Below are positions 20,649 through 29,013 of a DNA stretch of 64,000 nucleotides, piece after piece. Below the pieces are notes generated by a model. The model was given only the letters and a program-made list of their open reading frames with translations, made no database searches and was not told where the DNA came from. This DNA is from Undibacterium_A arcticum (GTDB lineage Bacteria; Pseudomonadota; Gammaproteobacteria; Burkholderiales; Burkholderiaceae_D). Position numbers and translations under genes: made by a program. Every line of letters starts with the position of its first letter. The first letter of the stretch is position 1. The stretch lies in the NCBI RefSeq assembly GCF_042660705.1, contig NZ_JBHSUQ010000001.1. The stretch is one strand, 5' to 3'.

Positions 20649-21793
20649 GCAGCTTTCCTTTGAAGGGTTGATCCGGTGTGGCTAAAAATTGCCAGATAAG
20701 ATTCAAGGGTTTCCGTTCTGTCGAATCCGCCGCATTCATGCTGTCGGAGGCGGTGCAGGTAGCGGCCGCGTACATATTTACCGGCTGATATGTGCGCCGG
20801 CCACGCGACGTAACCCAAGAACGGCACGCCGGCCGACGTCGGTGCCAGGCGAATCTTCTTTGGGTGGATCGTCAGGCCGTCGAGCGCCAGCTTCTGGACG
20901 ATCTGACTGCATATCGCCTGGAGCGCTTCAGGCGTTTCACCCAGAATCACCATGTCATCCACGTAGCGGATGTATTTCTTGATGCGCAGGGTTTGTTTGA
21001 TCCAGTGATCGAAGTCGTTCAGGAAGATGTTCGCGAACAGCTGGCTGGACAGATTGCCGATCGGCATGCCCTTGGTTGCAGTCTGCCGATACATGCTGTC
21101 AGGCGGAAACAGATCGTCGTACTGGCCATCAGTTCGGAACGAGTCGACCAGGGCGATCAGCAGCTGGCGAAGGTCGTTATCGCCGATGTAGCGCGACACC
21201 CGCGATTTCAGGATGTCGTGGTTGACCGAATAGAAATACTTGGAAATGTCGAGTTGCAGCACCCACTTGCTGGACGGAGCTCGGCAAAACTCAGCCAGGC
21301 GTCGCACAGCAGCATGGGTGCCGCGTCCTGGCAGATTGCCGTAGGTGTCATGGATGAAGCGTGGCTGCCAGATTGGCAGCATGTAGTCATACAGCATCCA
21401 GTGGACAACACGATCCTTCATCGGCGCATCGACGACGTGGCGAAACTTCTTCTCGCGCACCGTGAATGACTTGTAGGGTCCGAAGCTGTAGGACCGGCTT
21501 TGCAAGCGCTCCTGAATGATCGTCAGGTAACGCAGCGGATCTTCGCCAAATTGCTGGACGCGCAGGCGCTTTGATTTATTTCTCTTCGCATTCAGCCAGC
21601 AGTGGTACAAGTTCGACAGGCCGGTCAGTTGCTTAAAATCTGACGGGGGTTTGTCGTTACCGCGTTCCGCCGCGGCGCTCGTAAGCCCCGCAGCGGTTTC
21701 GGTTTGGCTTGTTGCCGTGCTTTCGGGGTTATTTCCCCAGGAGACTCTCGACCAAGAATAGACTTTCCATGAGCAAGCTCGATGTCTAAGCAT
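20645..21793 (-). CDS. DGR reverse transcriptase
   Basis: Error-prone reverse transcriptase that copies the template repeat RNA and misincorporates opposite adenines. Motif A is LDISKYF (about residues 181-187), the DGR-type signature GMPIGNLSSQ (242-251) replaces the QGxxxSP of other RTs, and the catalytic motif C is YVDD (277-280). HDTYGNLPGRGTHAA (148-162) corresponds to motif 2. The ATG at 21793 gives 382 residues, but the first 50 or so lie in the TR-RT spacer and are not RT-like; translation may start later, near SDFKQLTGLSNLYHCW, where no ATG is available. It follows TR directly and is coupled to the methyltransferase gene. Confidence 0.93.
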   Translation of the reverse strand: MLRHRACSWKVYSWSRVSWGNNPESTATSQTETAAGLTSAAAERGNDKPPSDFKQLTGLSNLYHCWLNAKRNKSKRLRVQQFGEDPLRYLTIIQERLQSRSYSFGPYKSFTVREKKFRHVVDAPMKDRVVHWMLYDYMLPIWQPRFIHDTYGNLPGRGTHAAVRRLAEFCRAPSSKWVLQLDISKYFYSVNHDILKSRVSRYIGDNDLRQLLIALVDSFRTDGQYDDLFPPDSMYRQTATKGMPIGNLSSQLFANIFLNDFDHWIKQTLRIKKYIRYVDDMVILGETPEALQAICSQIVQKLALDGLTIHPKKIRLAPTSAGVPFLGYVAWPAHISAGKYVRGRYLHRLRQHECGGFDRTETLESYLAIFSHTGSTLQRKAA

Positions 21794-21806
21794 GTAATTT
21801 TTGGGT

Positions 21807-21920
21807 CAGCGGAAGCCAACGTTGTCGTTGTCGTTGTCGGGCCAGTCGTTGTTGAGATTGAACGCGCCGGCATTGTCGTCCGAGTTCCAGTAGCTGCCCC
21901 GGATGAGCGCATTGCCAGAC
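21807..21920 (-). repeat. DGR template repeat (TR)
   Basis: 114 bp read on the minus strand, matching VR1 (22884-22997) and VR2 (27688-27801) without gaps. It is rich in AAC and AAT codons and would encode a peptide with NNDWPDNDNDNVGFR; its in-frame continuation stops at once (TGA) beyond the homology. Adenines are the positions that differ in the VRs. It lies 25 bp downstream of the accessory gene and 14 bp before the first ATG of the RT frame. Confidence 0.95.
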
Positions 21921-21944
21921 TTTCCAGAAAGCCCCCTTCGTTGA

Positions 21945-22797
21945 TCATGGTCGTACTCCTACGGAGCGGATTAAGCCGCCCAGGAGCCTGCCAAGCTCAA
22001 CGGCTAAGCCAACTCGATGCTCAAATGCGAATTTGAGATTGCTTAACCTTGGAGCCTGTGAAAGATAGTGCTTGAGCAGGTCGACATCAGCGGAAATCAG
22101 TCGGAGCAGGGCGGGTTTATTGTCTTCGGTACCATACGAAAAGATGCCGTGCATGATGCGACCCATGCAAACACGGACATTCTCGCCATAGCTAACGCGC
22201 AGATCGCGCGGCATCTTGATGATGTCCTGCAGCAGCTGCATGTCGAGATCCTGCGCTTGCGACTTGAGTTTGAATCCGGACGTGTCAGGGTTTGCCAGGA
22301 TGTGCTTGGCGGCGGCCTGATTGACCTGGCCGCGCTGGCGCAGATCGTTGACAACCTGCTGAACGATCTCGTCCGTAACGGCCGCGAGCACCGATGACTT
22401 GTCGGTGGCCTGCTCGGAGACGTACACCGTGTGGCCGGCTGCCTGGGTGCCGAGCGCCACGACGTAAGGGATACCGAATTCCTCGGTCATCGACCACAGC
22501 CGACGCTTGAAATTTCCAGCAGGAAAGCCGACACGCAGGTGCGGATCTTCAGCGGTACCGAGCAGCTTGAGCTGGTAGTTTGAGAGTGCTCAGCGCGTGG
22601 GCTGTCTTGTCAAAGCCATGGAGGAACTTGCCCGCCTGGATCAGGATCAGATGCCCGGGGTATTGCGCTTCCAGCGTCTTGGCGACGATGGCGAGCGGAT
22701 CCGCTTTGCCGAGGCCGACGTCGACACCTTTGAACGCGGTGATCGAGAATTGGATCAGCTCGTCATCGGTTGGATGCTGCGTGTCTACTCGTTGCAT
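21945..22797 (-). CDS. DGR accessory protein: MutS-like domain fused to Avd-like domain, frameshifted
   Basis: The N-terminal part (about residues 10-130) resembles MutS domain I: DPLAIVAKTLEAQYPGHLIL, QAGKFLHGFDKTAHAL and VGFPAGNFKRRLW followed by EFGIPYVVALG. The C-terminal 100 residues are helical and basic with the Avd-like ending RVGLAVELGRLLGGLIRS, expected to form the pentameric four-helix bundle that binds RT and nucleic acid. A one-base shift near 22565-22585 separates residue 70 from the rest; the ATG at 22797 is preferred, with 22830 possible. MutS-like and Avd proteins are known DGR accessories; here they appear as one chain of about 283 residues. TR follows 25 bp downstream. Confidence 0.78.
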
Positions 22798-22824
22798 GAT
22801 TAAATTTTCATTTTTGTTGTGGAA

Positions 22825-22846
22825 GGCCACCGCTTACGCGGCGACC
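22825..22846 (-). promoter_or_regulatory. stem-loop downstream of VR1
   Basis: On the minus strand GGTCGCCGC, loop GTAA, GCGGTGGCC: nine pairs including two G-T pairs, about 40 bp downstream of the VR1 end. DGR targets often need such a hairpin with a GNRA-like loop after the VR for efficient retrohoming. Confidence 0.7.
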
Positions 22847-22858
22847 GGTGACCAGAGA

Positions 22859-23601
22859 TCAGAGACCCGAACTAGGTTTGGTGCAGCGGAAGCCAACGTA
22901 GCCGTCGTCGCAGCCGGGCCAGCCGTAGCCGAGAACGAACGCGCCGGCACGGTCGTCCGAGCCCCAGCAGCCGCCCCGGACGAGCGCACGGCCAGACCAA
23001 TCACGACCAGCGTCAGGGCGCCAGCCGGTACCCTTCTCCATAGAGGGGAAGGGCGCAGTGGCGATCGATGCGGAGTCCGCGGCGAATGGCTTGGCAACCA
23101 AGCCGCCATCGTCGCCTTGGACGTTGTCGAATACCCAGGAGAATGCATTGCCGGAGATGTCGTAAATGCGTTCGCCGTTCGACAGCTCGAACCAGCGGCG
23201 CTCATCCGGATCCTCGGGTTCGAAATTGCCCGGCTGAGCTTCGTCGACCGTATCGTTGCGCAGGCCCTGGAAAAGAGCGCCTTCGCCGACCTTGCCGCCG
23301 GTCCAGTTGATGTCTTGGTTGGCGATGTCATGCGCGATTGCGAGGTATTGCAGTTCGGTGATCAGCTTGAACCCGGCGGCTTCGCACGCAGACTTTGCAT
23401 CGTGATAGTTGATTTCTACCCATGGCACGCCAGTGGCAGATACCGCCGCCTGGTTGTTTCATCCTCAGTGCACAGGTATTGGCCGACTTGGAATGATGGA
23501 ACAGTCACGCCGTTAGGCAGAGTGACATCCGGTACCGTAACAAAAAGGGATTGCTCGACCGCTGCGACTGCTACGGTTTCTGCTGTTGTGGCTGTATTCA
23601 T
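22859..23601 (-). CDS. DGR target protein 1 (C-type lectin / FGE-sulfatase fold), frameshifted
   Basis: The ATG at 23601 follows AAGGAGAATC. The N-terminal part has the LPNGVTVPSFQVGQYL segment; after a one-base shift near 23443 the formylglycine-generating-enzyme-like domain runs PWVEINYHDAKSACEAAGF, LITELQYLAIAHD, DISGNAFSWVFD and RDWSGRALVRGG, ending GYVGFRCTKPSSGL. VR1 encodes about residues 201-239, the ligand-binding face of the C-type lectin fold in known DGR targets. Total about 247 residues; no signal peptide or membrane helix is visible. It is a shorter homologue of target 2. It likely binds a variable ligand, which is not known. Confidence 0.9.
22884..22997 (-). repeat. DGR variable repeat 1 (VR1)
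   Basis: 114 bp aligned without gaps to TR; 21 differences, every one at a TR adenine (read on the minus strand), changing for example AAT to CGT, AAC to GGC, TGC or TAC, and AAT to GTT. Non-adenine positions are all conserved. This is the footprint of adenine-specific mutagenic retrohoming. Confidence 0.96.
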
Positions 23602-23644
23602 GATTCTCCTTGGTGGGTGATGCAGATAAATCGAAATGCGGCTG

Positions 23645-24337
23645 TTAAATATCGTCCAGCGTTTCAACTGCGCCGGGCAGTGGGAACCATGTCGGCAGCG
23701 CTTCAAAGCTCTCGCGCATTTTCATGATTCCGCCGAAGCATTCCAGTTCGCCGATGCCGCCCAATACGAAAGTCAGCGGACTGTCGCTATCGCGCGTGAA
23801 AAAGCGGATTGATTCACCGAAACTCTTACCGATGGCAAGTGCGTCATGCAGGTAGCGCGGGTTGACTGCACCTGAAATACCCTCCTTGTAGCCGATGGTG
23901 CTGGCCACGCGCTCAATGCGCGGAAATGCGCACTCGATCAATGAATTCCCGGGTTGGATGAAAAGCGGTTGCGCTACCTCGCCTGACAGCATTGCATTGC
24001 CGTTCGACATCACGTCCAGCGTGTGCTTGGCATTCGTGGCGTGCTTCAATGCATCCTTGCTGATCGCGACAGTGATTTCTTTTTCAGCGAAGCCATGAGG
24101 GTCACGTACGACGATATAGCGATGCCCATCCGTGGCAACGACCATCACAGTGCCGTCTTCCAGTGGGCGGATATTGATGCCGTTTAGGTAATAACGGATG
24201 TCCTGTTGCGCGACGAACGGGAACACAAGTTTCACGGCAACCGCGCTGATCCGGGCAATCAAATGATTTTCTTCGCTTGGTGCACTGTCTTCAGTTCCAG
24301 CGATTGCCATTTGTTCGGGTGTGGTAGATGCGTTCAT
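23645..24337 (-). CDS. DNA polymerase III beta-clamp-like phage protein
   Basis: 230 residues with segments resembling a sliding-clamp domain: NGINIRPLEDGTVMVVATDGHRYIVV, where DGxR motifs are typical, and SLIECAFPRIERV. It is shorter than bacterial beta clamps (about 370 residues), so it may form only part of a ring or compete with the host clamp. A start with AGGATAA upstream supports the ATG at 24337. It belongs to the leftward early operon, next to recombination genes. A replication or recombination role is inferred from similarity and context. Confidence 0.65.
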   Translation of the reverse strand: MNASTTPEQMAIAGTEDSAPSEENHLIARISAVAVKLVFPFVAQQDIRYYLNGINIRPLEDGTVMVVATDGHRYIVVRDPHGFAEKEITVAISKDALKHATNAKHTLDVMSNGNAMLSGEVAQPLFIQPGNSLIECAFPRIERVASTIGYKEGISGAVNPRYLHDALAIGKSFGESIRFFTRDSDSPLTFVLGGIGELECFGGIMKMRESFEALPTWFPLPGAVETLDDI

Positions 24338-24441
24338 TGGTTATCCTGGTGGATGGTGCATGTGGCGTGTATTGAATTCAGCCCGGATTACCTCGCTATC
24401 GCAAGGTGTACGGCTCCGGGCGGCCTCGGAAGTACTGCGCG

Positions 24442-24705
24442 CTACGACACCTTCACGTAAGGGTGGCGATCGGGATGCGGCTTGATCACTTTGCCGAAGT
24501 GGGAGCCGATGGAGTCGGCGTTCTTGAAAGCCGCGAAGGCCTCGGCATCGAAATTTGCGTAGTGGTAGACGCTGCCGGGGCCGGACTTAGACGGGAACTG
24601 GATGGCCAGCGTGTTGGTTTCGCTGTCGTGGCCGATGGCCGCGATCTCGGAGGATTCAACGGCATCCATTGCGATGACAGGACGTGCGTTGATTTCGGTA
24701 GACAT
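24442..24705 (-). CDS. KTSC domain protein
   Basis: 87 residues containing the KTSC fold pattern: SSEIAAIGHDSETNTLAIQF, YHYANFDAEAFAAFKNADS and the closing GSHFGKVIKPHPD. KTSC domains occur in phages and alongside nucleic-acid enzymes; the role is unknown. AAAGGAAAC precedes the ATG. Confidence 0.85.
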   Translation of the reverse strand: MSTEINARPVIAMDAVESSEIAAIGHDSETNTLAIQFPSKSGPGSVYHYANFDAEAFAAFKNADSIGSHFGKVIKPHPDRHPYVKVS

Positions 24706-24759
24706 GGCGTTTCCTTTGGTGGTGAGATGATTAAGCTGCGCGGGCGAGATTGGCGCGCG

Positions 24760-25697
24760 CTATGCGGCGCGTGCTGACATCGTTTCTTCGGCATAGGCTT
24801 CCACGCCGGGAATATTCATGTTGTTCTTGAGCGCCTTGGCCATGCCATTGAGCGGCGTCATTTTCACGTCGACCCAGTCCAGGCATTCTGGATGCGTGGC
24901 GATGAAGGCCAGCAACGCGGCTTTGTCGGTGATCCGCGCTTTCCACGTTTTCGAGGTCGAGATACCCGATACCTTGGACATCGTTTGTACGGCTGGTGCG
25001 GTCATGACGACGGCGGACAGTTCCAGCGCGGCGATGTTTTCATAGGACTGCGCCGCGTTGGCTTCGGCATCGACTTGGGCTTGCTCGGCAGCTTGTTTTG
25101 CTGCTGCGGCATCGGCCTCTGCCTTATTCGCTGCATCGATCGCGGCTTGGGCTTTCTTGGCTGCGGCTTTGTCGCCTGCTTCTGCTGCGGCTTTGGCATC
25201 GGCTTCTGCTTGAGCTTTCGCGGCTTCAGCATCGCGACGCTCTTGCTCAGCCTTAGCCTGTTGTGCGGCGACTTCACGCGCCTGGCGGTCAATCTCTTCC
25301 TGTGCAGCGCGGGCTTCTGCCTCGATACGCTGGCGCTCCTTACGGGCAGTTTCGTCAGCAATGCGCTGCAGCTCGGCGGCCTTGCGCTGCTCTTCCTGTT
25401 GGAATGTCAACATCTTGGATTTCAAGACGGATTCCGCATCGGCCAGCCATTGCGCCGGCTCGCGGTATTCGTTATTGATACGCTTGACCTCGTTATTCAA
25501 TGGGCCGACTTGCTCGGTGCGTTGATCTTCGATGCGCTTTGCAGAGCCTTGACGCTTTTCAGGTCATCGGCTGCGGCGCCGTGCATTTCAATACTGTCAA
25601 CGACATACGCATTGGCGACCGCGAGAAACGAAGTCGACTTTTTGAATACCGTCAGGTCTTTCGGCGGGACTTCGATGGTGATGATGTTATTTTCCAT
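24760..25697 (-). CDS. Phage coiled-coil protein, frameshifted
   Basis: About 312 residues after joining two frames that shift near 25530-25545. The N-terminus (MENNIITIEVPPKDLTVF) is in one frame; the rest begins RIEDQRTEQVGPLNNEVKRI. Residues about 95-215 are an Ala/Lys/Glu-rich coiled coil, and a compact C-terminal domain has SGISTSKTWKARITDKAALL and HPECLDWVDVKMTPLN. Similar proteins accompany phage recombination modules; the function is unknown. Its start overlaps the end of the exonuclease gene. Confidence 0.72.
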
Positions 25698-26265
25698 GAC
25701 GGGCTTTCCAGTTGTGTACGGTTAAAAGTGAAAGGAACACGGCAAAGTCGTTTGCTTCCGTAAAAGGCTCCAGGCGGTAGGTGCTATCGGCACGGAGACC
25801 AAGCGCGTAGCGGTGCGTGACGGCCAATCCTGCGTCCACGTGCGCCGCTTGATACGCGGCCAATTGAATGCCGATCACCGGGCCCAGCGTCAGCATCTTC
25901 TTGATGTCAACCACCGCCAATTTCCCTTTGATTGTGCCGGTACGGTCGGACGTGCCGCAGTAGCGGTATCTCTTGTGATACATGCGCGCTTCGATCGTGA
26001 CCGGCTCGAAGCCGGTATCGGCGCGGAACTTCTTCCAGGCATCGAGATACGGCACCATTTCAGAATCGAGCGCATCCTCGTCCAGATCGTCCTGATCGTG
26101 GAGTTCGGTCATCTTGTGGACTGCCTGACCTAGCAAGCGGCCGCGCTCCAGGACTTCAGGATTCACCATCGAGTAGTCGACAAGCGGCTTCAGGATGGTT
26201 GTCACGCCTGGCACGATCACGCCATTGAAGCGATATTCGTGCAGGGAATCGTTGAAGGTCAGCAT
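25687..26265 (-). CDS. PD-(D/E)XK exonuclease-like protein (phage recombination)
   Basis: 192 residues with the nuclease pattern of RecB/lambda-exonuclease-type enzymes: YRYCGTSDRTGTIKGKLAVVDIKK supplies the Asp and D-x-K, and QLAAYQAAHV the Gln/Tyr motif IV. An early GVTTILKPL region is typical of phage forms. It probably resects double-stranded ends for the annealing protein encoded just upstream, forming a Red-like pair. Confidence 0.82.
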   Translation of the reverse strand: MLTFNDSLHEYRFNGVIVPGVTTILKPLVDYSMVNPEVLERGRLLGQAVHKMTELHDQDDLDEDALDSEMVPYLDAWKKFRADTGFEPVTIEARMYHKRYRYCGTSDRTGTIKGKLAVVDIKKMLTLGPVIGIQLAAYQAAHVDAGLAVTHRYALGLRADSTYRLEPFTEANDFAVFLSLLTVHNWKARHGK

Positions 26266-26267
26266 GA

Positions 26268-27293
26268 TCAGGCGGCCGGGTTCCGGATCCAGTCCAACAC
26301 TTCTTGGAAGCGGTCTTGGGTCAGGTCGCCCAGCTTCACACCGAATTTCGCGAACAGATCAGCGGAGCCAAGTGCATCGGCTTCCATCTTGGAATTGATC
26401 AGGTTGATCTGCGATCCGGACAGAAGCTCCGACGATGATGCTGGTACCGATTGGCTGGCAGCAGCTGCCGGTTTTGTTTCGGCTGGCTCCTGCGCATCTG
26501 TTGCTGCGGCTTCTGTTTTGGCTTTCGCCGCCGATTTTGACTGTGGCATTTTCGGCGTTGCTGCCGGCAGATCTGCATTCGAGAAGGCCTGTTCCGGTGT
26601 CGTGTCGCCGTCTTTGATGGCTGTCAGGATCCCGCGCAAGGTCACCAATTTCCAAGCCGATGTCTTCGATGCCGGACACGCCAAGCGTTGCGCATATCTG
26701 TTCTTGCGTCACGCCGTAGGACTGGAATGCCTTGATCGCGTCGGCACGGCGGTTCGCCAGCGTTTTGAAGTCGCCCATCACAGTAGCGCGTGCGGCGTCG
26801 TACATGTCCGCCCAGAAGGCTTTCGGTACGCCTTTCAAGATGGCATTACGCAGCGCGATGGAACAGGCCGCGTTCGCTGTGACGCCGATCATGTCGGTCG
26901 CAAAGCGGCGGCCGGCTTTATCCGTGATGCGACGTTGCACCTCGTAGGTGATGGCGACGTTCTTTCGAGGTCATGGAAAACGCCTTGGGCAGTGACAAAC
27001 TCGCCCTGGTCGCTGACCACGCGGGCGCCGGCACGGCTATTGCCCCATGCGGAGGCGATCACCTCGGCAAAGCGTGCGCTCGGTCCTTCAATGGTCTTTC
27101 CGCCGCGGGGCAGGGAATAGATGCATTCACCGGCAATTTTCTCGGTCAACGTCACCATCTGCATGGTTTCGTCGCGAAACTTTTTGATCGAGCGCGGGAA
27201 TTTGTGCGCCGTCGCGACTTGTTGTTCGATTTCCGACTTATTCAGCAGCGCGATCGTGCCGCTTTCAATGGTCATGACTTCTTGTTCTTCCAC
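26268..27293 (-). CDS. Putative phage recombination (single-strand annealing) protein, two frameshifts
   Basis: GTG start at 27293 with AGGAG upstream. Three frames are joined at about 26962 (after FHDLER, to NVAITYEVQRRITDK) and about 26647 (after GIEDIGLE, to KLVTLRGILTAIKDGD) to give about 340 residues. The core has SARFAEVIASAWGNSRAGAR and an Ala-rich linker before a C-terminal helical domain. This family is common beside phage exonucleases; a RecT/Erf-like annealing role is inferred from that position and not from a motif I can prove. Confidence 0.6.
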
Positions 27294-27323
27294 GTGATGC
27301 TCCTGGTGATGGTTTGAAATTGG

Positions 27324-27415
27324 TTAAAGGCTGCGTAGCCCGGGTTTGATCCGGATGCGCAGTCGGCGCAAGATCGCAAGCCAGCGCCCGGTGCGGCAGG
27401 TCTGGATGCGTGTCA
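27324..27415 (-). CDS. short basic hypothetical peptide
   Basis: 30 residues starting MTRIQTCRTGRWLAIL, strongly basic. Its ATG overlaps the stop of the preceding small gene (ATGA), which suggests coupling. No recognisable function; it could be chance. Confidence 0.35.
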
Positions 27416-27586
27416 TCGCAGCCTCACCACCGGTTGGTCGAGCACCCATTTGCTGCCATCGCCAGCGCAGCGCAGGTAGGTCACGCTGCGCAACCATTGG
27501 CGCCGCGCATGACGAACTGCGGAATGGTCGAGGTAGTCGGTGCGCGGAAACAATCGGACGGCTCGCTTCAACAGTTGAGTGCTCAT
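27413..27586 (-). CDS. small phage hypothetical protein
   Basis: 57 residues beginning MSTQLLKRAVRLFPRTDYLD, with a good AAGGAG ribosome site. It contains HARRQWLRSVTYLR and ends SKWVLDQPVVRLR. The composition looks coded. It lies between the annealing gene and target 2 in the leftward operon. Function unknown. Confidence 0.6.
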   Translation of the reverse strand: MSTQLLKRAVRLFPRTDYLDHSAVRHARRQWLRSVTYLRCAGDGSKWVLDQPVVRLR

Positions 27587-27628
27587 ATGGACGCTCCTTA
27601 TGGAATCGGTGCTTCGGTTGAATCGCCT

Positions 27629-27655
27629 TGTGGTCACCGCTTCGCAGTGACCACA
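27629..27655 (-). promoter_or_regulatory. stem-loop downstream of VR2
   Basis: On the minus strand TGTGGTCACTGC, GAA, GCGGTGACCACA: twelve pairs with one G-T pair. The apex GCGAAGC is a known exceptionally stable DNA mini-hairpin. It lies 33 bp beyond the VR2 end and parallels the stem-loop after VR1. Confidence 0.78.
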
Positions 27656-27677
27656 AACCAGGGATCAGAGGCCCGAG

Positions 27678-28556
27678 CTACTTGGTGCAGCGGAAGCCAA
27701 CGTTGCCGTAGTCGTCGTCGGGCCAGTCGAGGCCGAGATTGAACGCGCCGGCATAGTCGTCCGAGAAGCAGCAGCCGCCCCGGATGAGCGCACGGCCAGA
27801 CCAATCGCGCGCGCTATCCGGGCGATACCCCAGGCCTTTTTTATCGGACGGATAGGGGGCAGTCGATTGCGACGGAGATTCGAGGGTGATGGTCTTGGCG
27901 ATCAATCCTTGTTCATCGCCTTGGACGTCATCGAATACCCATTGGAAAACGTTCCCGTTGAAGTCGCAGATGCGGGACCCGTTCGACAGGACCAGCCAGC
28001 GGCGTTCTTCGGGATCTTTCGACTGGAAATCACCCGGCTGCGCGCTGCTGACGTTGCCCTTGCGGATGCCTTGGAACATGGTGCCGTGACCAACGCGGCC
28101 TTCGGTCCAGTTCTCGGCCTGCTGCGACGCGTTGTAAGCGATCGCCAGCCATTGCGTTTCGGTGATCATCGAATAGCCAGCGTTTGTGCATGCTTGCTTG
28201 GCGGATTGAAAATTGATTTTGGTCCACGGCTTGGCGGTCGCGCTGACCTCTACTTTTCCGTCGCCGCCGTCACTGCTGACATATTGCGCAACCTGAAAAG
28301 CAGGGACGACAATGCCGCCGGGCAGCTTGGTTTCAGGTACGGGAACAAAGCCCGGAGCGATCGGACCATTGCGCAACTGGAACAGCAGATCAGGGGAGCC
28401 AGTGACCACCGCATCGCCGTTCAAGATCAGGCTCTGGCCGCGGGCATCTGCATATTTATCCAAGCCCTCCCACTTGTCGACGTGGAACAGGCCGCGCACT
28501 GCATTGGCGCCGGCGCGGACGGTGAAGCTATGCTCTTGCGTGAGTTCGATGTTCAT
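27678..28556 (-). CDS. DGR target protein 2 (C-type lectin / FGE-sulfatase fold)
   Basis: 292 residues from the ATG at 28556, which follows AAAGGACAGC. Residues about 1-75 (MNIELTQEHSFTVRAG, SLILNGDAVVTGSPDLLF) are an extra N-terminal domain absent from target 1. The FGE-like domain runs PWTKINFQSAKQACTNAGY, MITETQWLAIAYN, DFNGNVFQWVFDDVQGD and RDWSGRALIRGG, ending with NVGFRCTK. VR2 covers about residues 252-290. The frame is intact. No signal peptide or membrane anchor is seen, so the place of display is unclear: virion component, cytoplasmic binder, or release by lysis. Confidence 0.92.
   Translation of the reverse strand: MNIELTQEHSFTVRAGANAVRGLFHVDKWEGLDKYADARGQSLILNGDAVVTGSPDLLFQLRNGPIAPGFVPVPETKLPGGIVVPAFQVAQYVSSDGGDGKVEVSATAKPWTKINFQSAKQACTNAGYSMITETQWLAIAYNASQQAENWTEGRVGHGTMFQGIRKGNVSSAQPGDFQSKDPEERRWLVLSNGSRICDFNGNVFQWVFDDVQGDEQGLIAKTITLESPSQSTAPYPSDKKGLGYRPDSARDWSGRALIRGGCCFSDDYAGAFNLGLDWPDDDYGNVGFRCTK
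27688..27801 (-). repeat. DGR variable repeat 2 (VR2)
   Basis: 114 bp aligned to TR without gaps; 15 differences, 14 at TR adenines (AAC to TTC, CTC, GGC, GAC or TAC and so on). The exception is TGG to TGC in the third codon position, next to a fully changed AAC. VR2 and VR1 differ from each other at many of the same sites, showing independent diversification. Confidence 0.96.
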
Positions 28557-28576
28557 TGCTGTCCTTTTCAAGATGC

Positions 28577-28871
28577 TGCGTTCGGAATTCAGTGCCGGTC
28601 TATTCCCGGCTGCCAGCGCGTTTATGGTGTGTTTGCCTCACCCCCGATTTAGCTCGGAACGCTGTCCGCAGTTATCGAAATCGGACGCTACGTGTTGCTC
28701 GGTTGGTGCCCGGTACTCAGCGACCGGGCCCGCTGCCCTGCATTCGATCCCGCTAACGCTCTCAGGCACATATGGCGATCCTTCAGTGCGGGATAGAACT
28801 TTGCTGAATCACCGTGAATACTTCAGCACTTCTTTATCTCGGCTTGCGGCCTCGAACCGATGGGTAAATCG
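28577..28871 (-). other. leader-like region of the leftward operon without a clear gene
   Basis: Between the small protein at 28872 and target 2. On the minus strand it offers only very short frames, such as a 27-codon one starting at about 28770 with a weak ribosome site. I see no terminator with a T run. It could contain an antitermination or leader element. Confidence 0.4.
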
Positions 28872-28976
28872 TTACTTCAAACCTCGCATCGCCAGAAACT
28901 CTTGGAAGCTCATTTGCTCCAAGTACGCGCTGGCCAGGTATTCGCGGAACAGTTCTTTCGTTGCTGGTCTGGTCAT
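28872..28976 (-). CDS. first small gene of the leftward (PL) operon
   Basis: 34 residues, MTRPATKELFREYLASAYLE and then QMSFQEFLAMRGLK. The start lies about 30 bases after the expected PL transcription start. The amphipathic helix-like composition looks coded. Small proteins at this place in other phages include host-modifying peptides, but no function is assignable. Confidence 0.5.
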   Translation of the reverse strand: MTRPATKELFREYLASAYLEQMSFQEFLAMRGLK

Positions 28977-29013
28977 TTGGCGGCCTGTGCGGTTTGTGAT
29001 TCGATGGAGTAAT

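Noticed and set aside
21625..21948. open frame spanning TR as a protein gene
   Set aside because: The frame is on the correct strand but not in the VR coding frame; the region is the template RNA and its spacer, and the VR-frame reading stops right after TR.
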